Below, in pieces: positions 11,001-21,259 of a DNA stretch of 64,000 nucleotides. The stretch lies in NCBI GenBank assembly GCA_039105265.1, contig JAPFFF010000010.1, positions 3,596,001 to 3,660,000 on the forward strand, read 5' to 3'. The notes beneath the pieces were generated by a model that ran no database searches, was not told where the DNA came from, and saw only the letters and a list, made by a program, of their open reading frames with translations. Each line of letters starts with the position of its first letter. The stretch's first letter is position 1. Position numbers and translations under genes: made by a program. The DNA comes from Tritrichomonas musculus (taxonomy: Eukaryota > Parabasalia > Tritrichomonadida > Tritrichomonadidae).

Positions 11001-14000
11001 ATGCTAGTATCGTCATATTTCAGCCAATTGTCACTGTTTATATTCTCCTTTATTAATGATATGTAATGACCATGTTGGCCATCACCACGATGAACAACTA
11101 TTCCATTAAGAATGTATTTATATGATTCATTATCATTTGAATTCAACATGTATTTTTTAATGTCAATTTTATCTAAAATTGTGAATTTCGTGTTGATTTT
11201 AATTCGATGCTTCGTCTCTTTATCAAATGAAAAACGAGCTAGTTGAAAGATTAAAACAGGCGGCGCTGTTTCTATCTTTTGTGTTACAATTGACTCCATC
11301 TTCATTCCATTTGATAACTGATATAAATTATCACCTGTCAACTTTTGTGGTGAGAAAAATTCTCTCAATGATTCCTCCATTGATCCGCTTTTCACAGACA
11401 AAGGAAGAGAAACGTTTGTTTCAATTCTTGATGAAATTTCTTGACCATCTTCAAGTTTGTTATATTTAGTCTGTAATTTCCATTCAAATAATTTATATGC
11501 ATCTCCTTTTATATCATCGAGAAAATATTGAATGAATTCTAATGCATCTTGTTGCGTGTGTGGTTCAAATGATTGATGCTTACTTATGAAAATTTCATAA
11601 AATTCTTCAGGACTGATGAAATTCTTTCTTGAATATTCCATTTTATAGAAAAGAAGGTTTAATGAAGGCTGAATTGGAAGTTCATTATCATCACCATCGT
11701 TGTTGTTGCTGCCTTTGTATGTCGATATAAAATAGCGAAAGGCCGGAATATGATAAAATTGTTGTAATGCTGAATTCAAGAAACAATTTTGTCCGAAATT
11801 TTTCAAGCCTTTTTCTTTATTAGAAATGACAAAATCACCTTCATCTTCATCATCACTATTATTGTCGTTATTATTGTCATTTTGCTGGTCAGATTCTGAG
11901 AGTAGATTCCACTGGCTATATTCAATATTATAGTCAGCAATTTGGCCAGCAAATTCAATAAGTTGCCTTTCATTTTTAATGTTAATTTTGGCAAATAAAA
12001 TCAATAATTCAATGACTCTGTCCATAATTGTTGGCTTGCTATCTACCCTAACAATACGAATCAAGTCTTCAACAATGCTTGTTAATGAACAATCATTGTC
12101 TTGTGCAGTCAGCAAACTTGAGTTTTTATTGACAATTTTTTCAAGTGATTCAATAACTTTGTTGGTTGGATTGCATCTCATTATCTTCATTAAAATACGG
12201 ATGCAATTATTGATGTCTTTTGGATCTTCCACTTTTTCAATAATGTTCAAAATGAAGTGATTGAAAATGTCAGTGTAATAACGGTTAATTTGACTACTCA
12301 TCTCTTCTTCGTGACATTCAAGAAGCTTCATTGAAATGATATTAAATAAATTTCGTGGATTGTCTATTTTGAAAATGATCTTTTGAAACTCAGACCAAAT
12401 ATTGTTTGAAATTGATCTAAGAACCTTATTAAAAAGTTCATTATAATTACATAAAAGGTTAGAAATATCAATTATCGTTGATTCCTCAGAAATCAACTTT
12501 TTCAGACACTTGATAACTTCAAGTTTGGAATTATCAGAATTGTTGGAAATACTTGTTAATGAGAGCAGTTTAATGAGGAACAAAATGAACTCATCTGAAT
12601 TCAAATGCAATATTTTTATCAACTTTAATATTTCTGTCAACATGAACGAACACAATGTCAATGATTGCTCATCATCTGTTGAGATTAGTCTACTTAATAT
12701 TTGCTGCAAGATCTCTTTATAGTTACTTATATATTTCTTACAATTAAATCTAATCAACAATACTTGAAACATGTATTGTAAACAATACTTGTTGTTGACA
12801 AATGACTGATGATCAAATGTCGTGATTCGTTGTGGAAAGAATGTATCACTTGAACATGATGATTGAAACAAAGTCGGATCAGTTGGAAGATATGATAAGA
12901 AATCGTAAATAAGCTTATCAAATTTTTGTTGATTTTCATCAACAACTTTTTCAGGCGAATCAAAATGATTCATGCATTCAAAAAGTGACTTACTTACATC
13001 ATTCAAAATAAAAAATTCAGAAGTGTTTGGTTGATAGCCTTTGAAAAAGCCAGCACCACAAATTTCATAGTCATATTTTTCGTCTTTCTCAGGAACATCT
13101 TTAACCAGAAAGACATTTGACCTTGATTTTGAAAAGAGAATGTTGTCTTTGAGCGAGATTGGATTTCCTTGATCTCTATGAATGTAATAATTCGCCATCG
13201 AAGTGTCTAGATAAGGAAGAACAAGTCTGTACAACATGTGGGATGTTGGTGCAGTGTCAGATTTAATTTTCACTTCGGAATCATCAGGTAATTTGAAACT
13301 AAAAGACAGTTTTCCTTTTGAAGGACCCGAATGACATTTAGCAAACACCTTACTATGCGATATTTCCTTCATTAGTTTATTAGAGTCAGTAGATTTGCAA
13401 TATTCAAATAACAGCAATACAATATTCATCCTTTTCTTAATGTTATTATCATCAATAACGTGTTCTTTGAATAGCTTTAATAACTTGTCAGTCACCAATG
13501 ATTTATTTGGGTAATTCTTATAAAAATTGAATGAGATATCTTTAGCATGCATCAGAATCTTATCATCTTCAGTCTCAATGATAATCTTGTCTAGTATTTC
13601 TTCATAAAGTAAAGGTATCTTCTTTATCTTGAGATCTTGTTCATTCAGATTTTCCATGTCATAGGGCTTCTCAATTACATCTGCTTTTATGTTCATGTTT
13701 ATCATGAACAATTCTAAGAAATCAAGAAATAAATCTCGATCTTGATTGTAGTTGTTGAGAACAAAATTGGTTAACATTTGAATAGCATCTTCATCGAAGT
13801 TTTTGAATTGAGATTTTTCAATGATTTGATACAAAAAGTCCCACGTTGCATCCGATGGAGACTTCAACATCGCTTGGAGGACCAGAGAGTTGATTCTCTC
13901 GTCAAATTCATTGATAAGGATCGTGTACAATGGATACAAGGAATATTGGACATCATCATCGTTATTCAATTCAGTGATGTACTTAGTAACCGTTTTTATG

Positions 14001-15496
14001 TCATTTCTGTCAAAATCGCTTCTAAAAGATGACGATGACGAAGCAATACCAGTTAGAAGACGAACAATGAAAGCTGTGTATTTCTCATTGAATCTTGAAT
14101 GCAAAACTTTCAATAACGTCTTTCTAACCGCTGCCAGATTTGCATTGTTGTCTTTTGAATTGTCTTTACTTAGAACGTAAAGTTGCGTTAGGTCTATAAA
14201 ATCATCAGGCTGACTCGAGGTTAACCGGATGTATTCCTCACAAGTGTCAAATAATTTATTAAATATTAATTGAGTCGGTATCGGCGGTAACATTGGTTTT
14301 CCCATCAAAAAGTGGACAACAAGCTTTGAAAAAGTTTGTAAATTCAATGATTGTTGGTTCTTTTCATCATTTTTGTCAATACCAGCAATTTTCTTTGAAA
14401 AAACAGGCACTGCTTGGAAAAAGTTTTCAACTTCTGAAATATTGAGTTGATTCAGAATTTTCAGAACAATATCAAAAAGTTTTTGCGATTCTTTTTCATC
14501 AGAATTGATAACGTTTTCCCACATCACTGTGACATCAACAGCATTTATATACTTGCTTGAACATATTTGGTCTATTAATGGTGAAATTATCGGATAAATT
14601 TCTGGATCTAATTTCTGAGTTAATATTTTGGGGATAAGCTTGTTGTTTGCTAACGTATCCAAAAATGCATTGAATATAAATTCTTGTTCTTGCTTTTGTT
14701 TAGTATCTGCAAAAATTTTTAATAATGACGATCCGATTTTTTCATATTCTAATTCTGACGAGAAAAAGAAACTAGTAGCCAAAATAGTCATTTTTTGAAT
14801 ACATTCTATAAACATATTTGGATCAGTTGTCGAGGCTAGTATACAAAAGTTAGAGAAAAGGTCTTCTAAATTTTTCGTATCTATATCTTGAAACCTGGTT
14901 TTTAGTAATAAATCAAGAAAAAGCTGATATGGATCTCGTAGACCAAAAACTAGAGAACCTTGTGCAAAATCATTTATATATTCAACAAGTTTGTTGAATG
15001 TTTGAAAATAAAAAGCAAAGTGCGAAACTTGAATATTTTGCCCTTTGCTCAATTTCATTAGCATTATTGTCATAAATTCATGCTCTATTATATACTTTTT
15101 GATTTCTACTAAGTTTTCACATCTCTTTGTAATTTTTTTGATCGAATTATATAATTCTGTTTCTGGATCAGTTATCTGATTTAAAATGGTAAATAAATTA
15201 AACTTATCGTTCATAAATGCAAGAGGAATTAATACAGAAACTTTTTTTAAAAAATTTGTGATATCGCCCAATTTTATTCTATTTTCATTTGTAATTTCTA
15301 TTTTTAAAATTGTATCAATTGCTGGCCTAACTGTATCAATAAGGAAAGAGTCAGTTTTATCTGAATTTGGCTCACATAATTTATTGAAATATGAAATTTG
15401 CTCTATGTAAGAAATGCATTCATCAAATGACTTTGTAAAATCATCAGAACTAATTGAAATTAAAAATTGCGATCTCCAATCATCAAAATTAGACAT
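8078..15496 (-). CDS. Giant ubiquitin carboxyl-terminal hydrolase (USP family, USP9X/USP34-like layout)
   Basis: A 2,472-residue protein with long helical, HEAT-like flanks and a central USP catalytic domain at about residues 1225-1545. All boxes are present: Cys box KGLKNFGQNCFLNSALQQF (catalytic Cys near 1238; the usual GNTCY reads GQNCF), Gln box EPHTQQDALEFIQYFL, and His box HRGDGQHGHYISLIKE followed by WLKYDD. The protein should therefore be an active cysteine-type deubiquitinase that removes ubiquitin from protein substrates. Its size and central domain resemble USP9X/USP24/USP34. The start MSNFDDW has a TCATT (minus strand) 12 bases upstream. No intron signal or frameshift is seen. The USP assignment is secure; the subfamily is inference. 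Confidence 0.92.
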   Translation of the reverse strand: MSNFDDWRSQFLISISSDDFTKSFDECISYIEQISYFNKLCEPNSDKTDSFLIDTVRPAIDTILKIEITNENRIKLGDITNFLKKVSVLIPLAFMNDKFNLFTILNQITDPETELYNSIKKITKRCENLVEIKKYIIEHEFMTIMLMKLSKGQNIQVSHFAFYFQTFNKLVEYINDFAQGSLVFGLRDPYQLFLDLLLKTRFQDIDTKNLEDLFSNFCILASTTDPNMFIECIQKMTILATSFFFSSELEYEKIGSSLLKIFADTKQKQEQEFIFNAFLDTLANNKLIPKILTQKLDPEIYPIISPLIDQICSSKYINAVDVTVMWENVINSDEKESQKLFDIVLKILNQLNISEVENFFQAVPVFSKKIAGIDKNDEKNQQSLNLQTFSKLVVHFLMGKPMLPPIPTQLIFNKLFDTCEEYIRLTSSQPDDFIDLTQLYVLSKDNSKDNNANLAAVRKTLLKVLHSRFNEKYTAFIVRLLTGIASSSSSFRSDFDRNDIKTVTKYITELNNDDDVQYSLYPLYTILINEFDERINSLVLQAMLKSPSDATWDFLYQIIEKSQFKNFDEDAIQMLTNFVLNNYNQDRDLFLDFLELFMINMNIKADVIEKPYDMENLNEQDLKIKKIPLLYEEILDKIIIETEDDKILMHAKDISFNFYKNYPNKSLVTDKLLKLFKEHVIDDNNIKKRMNIVLLLFEYCKSTDSNKLMKEISHSKVFAKCHSGPSKGKLSFSFKLPDDSEVKIKSDTAPTSHMLYRLVLPYLDTSMANYYIHRDQGNPISLKDNILFSKSRSNVFLVKDVPEKDEKYDYEICGAGFFKGYQPNTSEFFILNDVSKSLFECMNHFDSPEKVVDENQQKFDKLIYDFLSYLPTDPTLFQSSCSSDTFFPQRITTFDHQSFVNNKYCLQYMFQVLLIRFNCKKYISNYKEILQQILSRLISTDDEQSLTLCSFMLTEILKLIKILHLNSDEFILFLIKLLSLTSISNNSDNSKLEVIKCLKKLISEESTIIDISNLLCNYNELFNKVLRSISNNIWSEFQKIIFKIDNPRNLFNIISMKLLECHEEEMSSQINRYYTDIFNHFILNIIEKVEDPKDINNCIRILMKIMRCNPTNKVIESLEKIVNKNSSLLTAQDNDCSLTSIVEDLIRIVRVDSKPTIMDRVIELLILFAKINIKNERQLIEFAGQIADYNIEYSQWNLLSESDQQNDNNNDNNSDDEDEGDFVISNKEKGLKNFGQNCFLNSALQQFYHIPAFRYFISTYKGSNNNDGDDNELPIQPSLNLLFYKMEYSRKNFISPEEFYEIFISKHQSFEPHTQQDALEFIQYFLDDIKGDAYKLFEWKLQTKYNKLEDGQEISSRIETNVSLPLSVKSGSMEESLREFFSPQKLTGDNLYQLSNGMKMESIVTQKIETAPPVLIFQLARFSFDKETKHRIKINTKFTILDKIDIKKYMLNSNDNESYKYILNGIVVHRGDGQHGHYISLIKENINSDNWLKYDDTSIDRIKKREDFENLAFGDENDNNSLYGSSGYLLFYVRENATISITVKNKDKSGTHEIKKSILDHSFPINVSDKEETDVKNDNNHFLFNQCVLEKSTFTFMMKCSENLQLFSYFFGVFCHTKLNDKIKEIQSKLISSCNDSNNCNSYLELLINEDKFKSLILPVFTGASPDKMNNAAFLIISTIVTSSKDKKKAGQCITNFIHCLKNFNKKWNRICDVGELINNYLSSSKVECCKFAQQNKWEKLLLEYVFSIYESTSIAKVINISSIFKSLSVIITSNDNRDAGNIPLYLKLPSINSKVKDSDIDMNKENYKDLIIDCISSQIFTVDDIAHELGNDFNRTSVILHRQLNKIKNSPELFPSLFEQLTSVQGFSAFDIISEIEQSRELTKKLLTTNLQLIIHILILEHPLNPRDDMNALKKLADMITKTGGYGQTKIIFDDDEKLFLFNDLKELIPSLEVAYPPFFTVLNWLIQSLKIDQKEKIEGLDELLEKSKINFNNNDENADLFEIESFFHPDMLTKSLSELLQKAAKNKDPSINNRILSSFENSIQKPFVFAQICSLSQWKDVLRSNDFTFASNVGSILVKMIDELDALKNDEIFKISLINSMAYLFSLVVQSNDYRIGKFIPNLKTLVDEVFKFAKKIINFGKGSEDEKSEVEILIEPDFNVILDFESYLKIIEKLLEESRRNDDKDMAMANYSTYIIDLISISERFTDKITDSDTDKLKQIQKFIKNALYSKISIKPGLIFRPSLDGEKDDFIFYVIDLSYIISNLNGNVMNEMNYFMKNNMEPEIISLLSLFKLKFNIKVYNDMSPENCAKDIAQLCSRVKKHRELFFYILTGILANSNNDDLKKAVVKSMFLNNTQMTEKSFLSSGMRIDSGSAVRERNFFENFLKLLSDDEYDEVLQNIKSKYSHVLACPKKENQYELMQATTRLMILLIIKPEKKRSIVDLVINKKDEYPDRIAQMVSMIINYNES

Positions 15497-15507
15497 AAAT
15501 TAATAAA

Positions 15508-15512
15508 AATGA
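15508..15512 (-). promoter_or_regulatory. Initiator-like TCATT of the giant USP gene
   Basis: TCATT on the minus strand, about 12 bases upstream of the ATG at 15496. It fits the trichomonad initiator consensus. Confidence 0.45.
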
Positions 15513-15606
15513 ATAAAATTTTTGTCATAAAATTTTCCATATTTGAAATTTAAAACTTTTTTTATACATATTTGGCCAGATATTTTTTTTTTTGGAATTT
15601 TTTTTA

Positions 15607-16248
15607 ATGAGTCTGGATACATTTTATGATATTACTGTTCCAATGACGAATGATATGAGTGTTTGGGAAGGGGACCCTAATTTTGAAAGGAATTTTATAA
15701 TTACGATTGAAAAAGAAGGATGTAATGTATCATCTTTAAAACTTGGAACTCATACGGGAACTCATATTGACGCACCTCTTCATTTCATTGAAAATGGAAA
15801 ATCAGTAGAACAAATCAATTTAAATAAATTAATTGGAGCTTGCCTTGTTATTGGTGTTACAGATTCTCAATTAAATCCAAAAAAATTAATTCCTCCTTCA
15901 GTTATTCCAGATGAAATCCCTCCATTTATCAATAAAATCCTATTTAAAACATCAAATTCAAATAATCCAGGCAAGTTTAATAAAGAAAGCGTGACTCTTT
16001 CTTTAAAAGCAGCCCAAAAACTTGTTGATAAAGAAATAAGTTTAGTTGGAATCGACAGTTTATCCGTTGAAATATATGACGGAGATGGATCTGTCCATCG
16101 TGAGCTTCTTTCAAATGAAATTGTTATTCTTGAAACAATTGACCTTTCGCAAATTAACCCTGGAATTTATAATATGATGTGCTTGCCATTGAAAATAGTT
16201 GGTTCTGATGGAGCTCCAGCTAGAGCTATTCTTACTCCTCATATATAA
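15607..16248 (+). CDS. Cyclase / kynurenine formamidase-like metal hydrolase
   Basis: From the ATG at 15607 the product has 213 residues, the usual length of the family. It starts with the typical strand YDITVPMTNDMSVWEGDP and has the metal-binding motif HTGTHIDAPLHF (H-x-G-T-H-x-D-x-P-x-H) near residue 50. LVGIDSLSVE and the final LPLKIVGSDGAPARAIL are also family hallmarks. Members hydrolyse cyclic or formyl amides and related bonds with Zn or Mn; N-formylkynurenine is the best-known substrate, but the substrate here cannot be read from sequence. The family is mainly bacterial, so an old lateral transfer is plausible. The gene converges with the PP1 gene, 186 bases apart. Start region: no clear initiator, only a T-run just upstream. 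Confidence 0.85.
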   Translation: MSLDTFYDITVPMTNDMSVWEGDPNFERNFIITIEKEGCNVSSLKLGTHTGTHIDAPLHFIENGKSVEQINLNKLIGACLVIGVTDSQLNPKKLIPPSVIPDEIPPFINKILFKTSNSNNPGKFNKESVTLSLKAAQKLVDKEISLVGIDSLSVEIYDGDGSVHRELLSNEIVILETIDLSQINPGIYNMMCLPLKIVGSDGAPARAILTPHI

Positions 16249-16434
16249 TCTATCATGAAAATATACTTTATTGTTAATTAAACATAAAAAAACTTTACAA
16301 CGATATTTGAAAGATGATACCTTTTTAATTACTTTTTTTTTTTTAAAGATCATGTTTTATTATTTAAAATCTAAACAAATGTTGAATATGAAAGAATTTT
16401 ATACAACAGTGTTCATTCTGACAATAAAAATTAT

Positions 16435-17442
16435 TTACAGATCTTTTGCATATGAAGGAACTAAAGCCGAAATATCTTCTGGTTGAGAATCTTGTTCCGA
16501 GGGCATTTTAATTTCTGACAGTTCTTTCTCTGATTTGGGCGCAAATATGACAAATTTACACACAAGATGATTATTGACCGTCATAACTGCGCCATCATTC
16601 CCATATTCACCGCGGTAATTTGGCGCTGAAAAAACGGTAACTACATTTTTATGAGGAGCAAAAGGAAAGTCATAACCATTAAAAATTGCTTGATGAGCTC
16701 TTACCATTAACTCAAGTTCAGATTTTTCGAGAAATTCTTCCACAGATCGAAAACCATAAACATATGATGTTCCTCTATCATTGTCATTAAAACTATCGCA
16801 ATTATTATCAGGATCTGACCAAAGAAGATCACAGATTAAACCTGATTCTGGAACTTGACAAGGGCGCTTAATTCTTTTAAGCTGTGTAACACTTTTCAAA
16901 CTAGGTGAAATACCACCATGCGTACATAAAATGCGGCTGTCTATTATCGCAGAAATTGGAAACCAATCAAAAAGTTCGTTGAACCATTCCCAAACCTTTA
17001 TATCATAATTTTTTTTGCATTCTTCATAAAATCCATACTGTCTGTTTATTGTTGATGATTCATGATTTCCTCTGAGAAGAAAGAAATTTTGAGGATATTT
17101 TATTTTGTATAAAAGCAAAAGGCATATAGTATTTACAGATTGAGGGCCTCTATCCACGTAATCGCCAAGAAATAAGTAGTTCGAATTTGACGGATCTCCA
17201 CACTTTGCAAATATTCTAAGAAGGTCAGTAAACTGTCCATGTATATCACCACATACAATAACCGGAGGAACAAGTTCAAGAAAAACAGGCTGACTTGATA
17301 TTTCAACTTTTGCTGCATTGATTAGTGCCCTAATTTCTTTTTTTGATAGAATAACTGGGTTTTGTGGGTTTTCATTAACTTTCCATAGTTTTTTAATAAG
17401 ATTTGTAAAGTTAAAAGGATTGTCATCTGGATTTTCTCCCAT
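16435..17442 (-). CDS. PP1-like serine/threonine protein phosphatase catalytic subunit
   Basis: From the ATG at 17442 (MGENPDDN) the product has 335 residues, normal for the PPP family. All metal and catalytic signatures are present in order: VVCGDIHGQ-type (here VIVCGDIHGQFTDLL), YLFLGDYVDRGPQS, LLRGNHES, CTHGGISPSL, DLLWSDPD, RAHQ and VFSAPNYRGEYGNDGA. The residues follow PP1 rather than PP2A (NRQYGFYEECKKNYDIKVW; the C-terminal tail is not TPDYFL). It dephosphorylates Ser/Thr in the cytosol or nucleus with targeting subunits. Trichomonads have many PP1-like paralogues, so the individual role is unknown. The reading frame extends upstream of 17442 without another ATG. Confidence 0.93.
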   Translation of the reverse strand: MGENPDDNPFNFTNLIKKLWKVNENPQNPVILSKKEIRALINAAKVEISSQPVFLELVPPVIVCGDIHGQFTDLLRIFAKCGDPSNSNYLFLGDYVDRGPQSVNTICLLLLYKIKYPQNFFLLRGNHESSTINRQYGFYEECKKNYDIKVWEWFNELFDWFPISAIIDSRILCTHGGISPSLKSVTQLKRIKRPCQVPESGLICDLLWSDPDNNCDSFNDNDRGTSYVYGFRSVEEFLEKSELELMVRAHQAIFNGYDFPFAPHKNVVTVFSAPNYRGEYGNDGAVMTVNNHLVCKFVIFAPKSEKELSEIKMPSEQDSQPEDISALVPSYAKDL

Positions 17443-17740
17443 TTTTTTTTTTTTTTCGATAATATCGAATAGATAGAAAAAATTTATTAAGGCATTCAAT
17501 TTTTCTTTCAATTTATATTTTTACCTTTGAAAAATATTGAGAGATAATTCAATATTTAAGATGACGAACTATAGCTAGTTTTTATTGCCAAATTCGATAT
17601 CAAAACATCGAAGAGTAATTTTAATAAGAAGGTACAGAAAATTATAATTTATTAATACTAATATACCACATAAAATAATCATTCATTATATTTTAAATAA
17701 TTTGGAATGAATTTGATCATTCAAAATTATCTACATACAA
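17443..17740. other. Spacer between PP1 and DHHC genes
   Basis: About 300 bases, AT-rich. Both neighbouring genes are on the minus strand. It must hold the PP1 promoter and the DHHC 3' end; no clear initiator, structure or repeat was found. Confidence 0.35.
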
Positions 17741-18607
17741 TTAAGCAGATATTTCACCATTATTTTCTTTTAATCTTTGAAGTTCATTTGAAAATAAAGA
17801 GATATCTGGTGGCTTTATTTCCCATTTCATTTTCTTTTTTTTCATTGTCAAAAATTCAACAATGTTGCCTATTAATCCTTTATCAAATGGAGAACATCCC
17901 AGTGGAAAATCTTTTAAGTAAGTAATATGCGACCATCGTACTCTTTCCCAAGTAGTTAAATTTCTAATAATTCCAGAGACACACTCGATAAACATTTCAT
18001 ATGTTTTAACTGTTCCAAAAGTGGATGCAGCAATAACCTGCAAATAAATAAAAACCATCAAAAGAAGATTATGATGATCTTCTGAATAAAAAATATATCT
18101 AAAGAAGTTATAAATTACTTCAAAACAAGGTATAGATTGCGAAAAAAGTTCAAATGATGTAAATAAAAAAAATACTACGTGATTATCACGTCCGATACAA
18201 CAGTCTGTCCAAGGACAATGATGATCTCTCCTAATAATGCATTTTTTGCACTTTGAACAATGTGATGCTCGTATTGGAACGTAAATTTTACAATGCTTAC
18301 AATAATAGCGATTTGGATCTATATTGGCTTCGTTTTCAATTATTTCAACGTCAGGTTCATCTGTTGCAAACCCAGGAGGATCACACGATTTTGCGAAATA
18401 TTTGAGTGTTGACATATAAATAATGATGAATCCATAATAATAAAAATGGTTATTGCTATAAAACGACTTAACAAAAAAAGAATCTTTTGTAAAGTGATAA
18501 AGAATCAGCATATAAAAATGAAGAGATATAAAAAAAGGACGATAATTGAAGTGAATTTCTATTTCTTTTTTATCTGAAACTTGGTCTATTTGCTTATACC
18601 TCTTCAT
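17741..18607 (-). CDS. DHHC-type palmitoyltransferase
   Basis: A 288-residue membrane protein. The zinc-binding cysteine-rich domain starts at about residue 100 (YYCKHCKIYVPIRASHCSKCKKCIIRRDHHCPWTDCCIGRDNH) and contains the catalytic DHHC. Hydrophobic stretches lie on both sides: about residues 25-66 before, and FFLFTSFELFSQSIPCFEVI and LLLMVFIYLQVIAASTFG after. The TTxE motif appears as LTTWER (TTWE), at the expected place after the last membrane segment. It transfers palmitate to cysteines of membrane-associated proteins, most likely at Golgi or endosomal membranes. The start MKRYKQ is the first ATG. The product is intact. Confidence 0.93.
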   Translation of the reverse strand: MKRYKQIDQVSDKKEIEIHFNYRPFFISLHFYMLILYHFTKDSFFVKSFYSNNHFYYYGFIIIYMSTLKYFAKSCDPPGFATDEPDVEIIENEANIDPNRYYCKHCKIYVPIRASHCSKCKKCIIRRDHHCPWTDCCIGRDNHVVFFLFTSFELFSQSIPCFEVIYNFFRYIFYSEDHHNLLLMVFIYLQVIAASTFGTVKTYEMFIECVSGIIRNLTTWERVRWSHITYLKDFPLGCSPFDKGLIGNIVEFLTMKKKKMKWEIKPPDISLFSNELQRLKENNGEISA

Positions 18608-19616
18608 ATAAAAAAAAATTGAGATAAATTAGAGGTATGGAAACTAACTTTTGTGAGAATTAGTGAAAAATGTAAAAATGAAATTATCTTATTATATTAA
18701 ATAAAAAAATTAAATTTTATATAAATTTAAAATTTGTATAAATATGCTAATATGAAAAAAATTAATTATAACTAAATTTAAGAAAAATGACATAATATTA
18801 CATTTTTCTAAAACGCTCAATACAACATTAATTTTAAAAAAATATCTATCAGAGTTAACTACAATATTAGAAAAAAGAGCTCAAAATGATCAAAAATCTT
18901 TTTTTATTAAGAAAAAAGCATTTTTATTAAATCTTTGGTGATGTGATGTTTTGAGAATGCAAAAAATCTTTCATTCCTGGACTTATCGTATATTTTTATT
19001 TTACTAAAATTTTATATACACAAATATATAATTATATTTAAGAAAATAATAAATTTTTATAGATTACAAATAAAGATATTTCCAAAAAAATGAAAATATT
19101 TGTAAATCATTGAAAACAAAAGAAATAATGAGTATAATTTCATGTTAAAAAATAAATTAATCTAAGAAATTGCAAATTTAAAACAAGAAATCTGAGATCT
19201 ACGACCCTAATGAAATCTATTAAAAGAAAAATCGGATATATTAATTACAATCAATGTAAATCATGATATTAAAAATTATGATTGGCCAAAAGAATAATTC
19301 AGAAACAAGCATAAAAAATGAATTTTAATTGTTCAAATGATATTTGATGATTTTGGAACAAATGAAAAGCATGAAAGCTCAAAAGGAATTATATATATAT
19401 ATAAAAAAAACACTATTTTTTTTAGAAAAAATGCAATTAAATGAAATAATATCATTCATAAAAATAAGTAAATGTTTTTATTTTATTTGTTTTTTACATA
19501 TATAAATATATCAAAAAAAAAAAAAAAAAAAAATTTAATGATAAAATCATTTTTTTTATTCATATGAAATTATAAGGATTTAAAACTCAAATATTCTTAT
19601 TCTCTCCTGATTTATT
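18608..19616. other. Very AT-rich gene-poor spacer
   Basis: About 1 kb of long A/T runs with a poly-A of ~20 near 19515. No ORF with protein-like composition, no RNA gene and no clear inverted repeat were seen. Confidence 0.45.
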
Positions 19617-19620
19617 TTAA

Positions 19621-20906
19621 GGGTGTACTTGATAATTCTGAAGAAAAAATTCAATGAGCTTTCTCAAAAGCAACAATTATTAATTTTAAAAATATAAATT
19701 TTATTTTAAATACAATACAATAAATAAATAAATATAATAGTAATTATTTTTATATTTAGATCTCAAAAAAAAACTGATTTTCAAAAAAATTATTAAGAAA
19801 ATCTCTTTAAAAAAAGATTATATAACTTATTTTTAAATATATATAAATTTATTTTCATTTATTAATTTATATTTAAATATATATTTAATATTTTTCTAAT
19901 ATTTCATGAGATACAAAAAGAAATAATAATATAAAACTTTTTATGATATTTATTTTATTATCAGAATTATATAACTTTTTGTGAAAGACATTATGATTTT
20001 ATATCATACATAAACCTTCTTATTAATAATATTATTTGCATTTATTATTCATTTTTCTGTGTTTATATAAATTTTATATTATATAAATGTTAATATTAAA
20101 TTATTTTTGGAAATATTTACTGTAATATTAATTCTTTTAAAATTAAAAAAAATATATTTAATTTTTTTTTATGTTAAAAACTTTATTAGGAAAAATATTA
20201 TCAAATGATTTTTAAGAATATATTTATATATTTATATTATAGATATTTAAATAGAATAATATTATATAAATAAATTATAGAAAGATAGATATAATCTTAT
20301 TATAATAAAAAAAATAATTTATGAAAAAGTTTAAAAATATTTTTTCTATTTGAGAATATTTGAAAGATCAATTCAATATATAATTTTTGGTTTTTTTAAT
20401 TTTGATAATATTTATTGATGCATATAATATTTAACATGTAACAATATTTAAATAATATATAGTTATAAATAAAATAATAAATAGAGATAAATATATAAAA
20501 ATAAATGTTTACTGAATAAAATAAATTTAAATTAATTTTATCTATTATTAAAAATTGTTCATATATTTCAAATTTTTCTGAAATAATTATTTTATTCAAT
20601 TTTTTTGTGAAATTATTTCCTTCCTGTAAAAATGAAATAAATAACATAAAACTAAGACCAAAATTATAAAAAAAATATTTCAATCATAAAAATATTTAAT
20701 TTCTAAACTATCTAAACTTTTTCCGAAAGAGCAACCATTGAATTTATTTTCTACGATAACGTATTAAATTGGATATTCGTCTTGATCGTTTAGGAGAAAA
20801 AATGTGCAAATTGACCTAAACTTTTTCCGAAAAAGCCACCATTGAATTTATTTTCTATAAGATTTTTGTATTTTGAAAGGTTTATATATTTTACAGCAGT
20901 ACACCC
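19621..20906. mobile_element. TTAA-flanked non-coding repeat element (~1.29 kb)
   Basis: The ends are inverted copies starting GGGTGTACT (left 19621, right ending 20906), and each is flanked outward by TTAA (19617-19620, 20907-20910). Near the right end, a ~45-bp block (CTAAACTTTTTCCGAAA... ATTGAATTTATTTTCTA) occurs twice, about 111 bp apart (near 20709 and 20818). A weaker inverted version occurs near the left end (TTCAATGAGCTTTCTC at about 19650). The interior is extremely AT-rich and has no transposase. The TTAA flanks suggest a piggyBac-type mover, but because TTAA is its own inverse it may be part of the repeat. See the similar element at 48556. Confidence 0.5.
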
Positions 20907-20910
20907 TTAA

Positions 20911-21259
20911 AAAAAAGTTTATTTTTGAAAATTTTTATATTCTATAGTTTATTGTTTTTTTTGTGAAAGTTTGCTTCAAATTATTAATATTTGTTTATCT
21001 TTAAAATCTATCTGTAAAAATTTAATTAAATTTTATATATATATTATATGTTTTATATTATTTATAATATTATGATATTAAATTTGATTTGTCCAGGAAT
21101 TAGAGTTTCCGTACCTCTGATAAATTATATAAGCCCTTTCTGAGAATAATTCAAAAATTATTTAAATAAACATTCCGTTATTTTTTTTTTTTTTTCTGAT
21201 GAATTTCAAAAAAAAAAAAAAAAGAAAAATTATACTAGAATTGATTTTAAAGAAATAAT
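20911..21259. other. AT-rich spacer downstream of the cysteine protease
   Basis: About 350 bases of A/T runs. Nothing supported within it. Confidence 0.4.

Noticed and set aside
20396-20683. Membrane-protein ORF on the minus strand in the AT-rich spacer
   Set aside because: Its Ile/Phe/Tyr-rich text is what random very AT-rich DNA gives; it lies within a non-coding repeat element.
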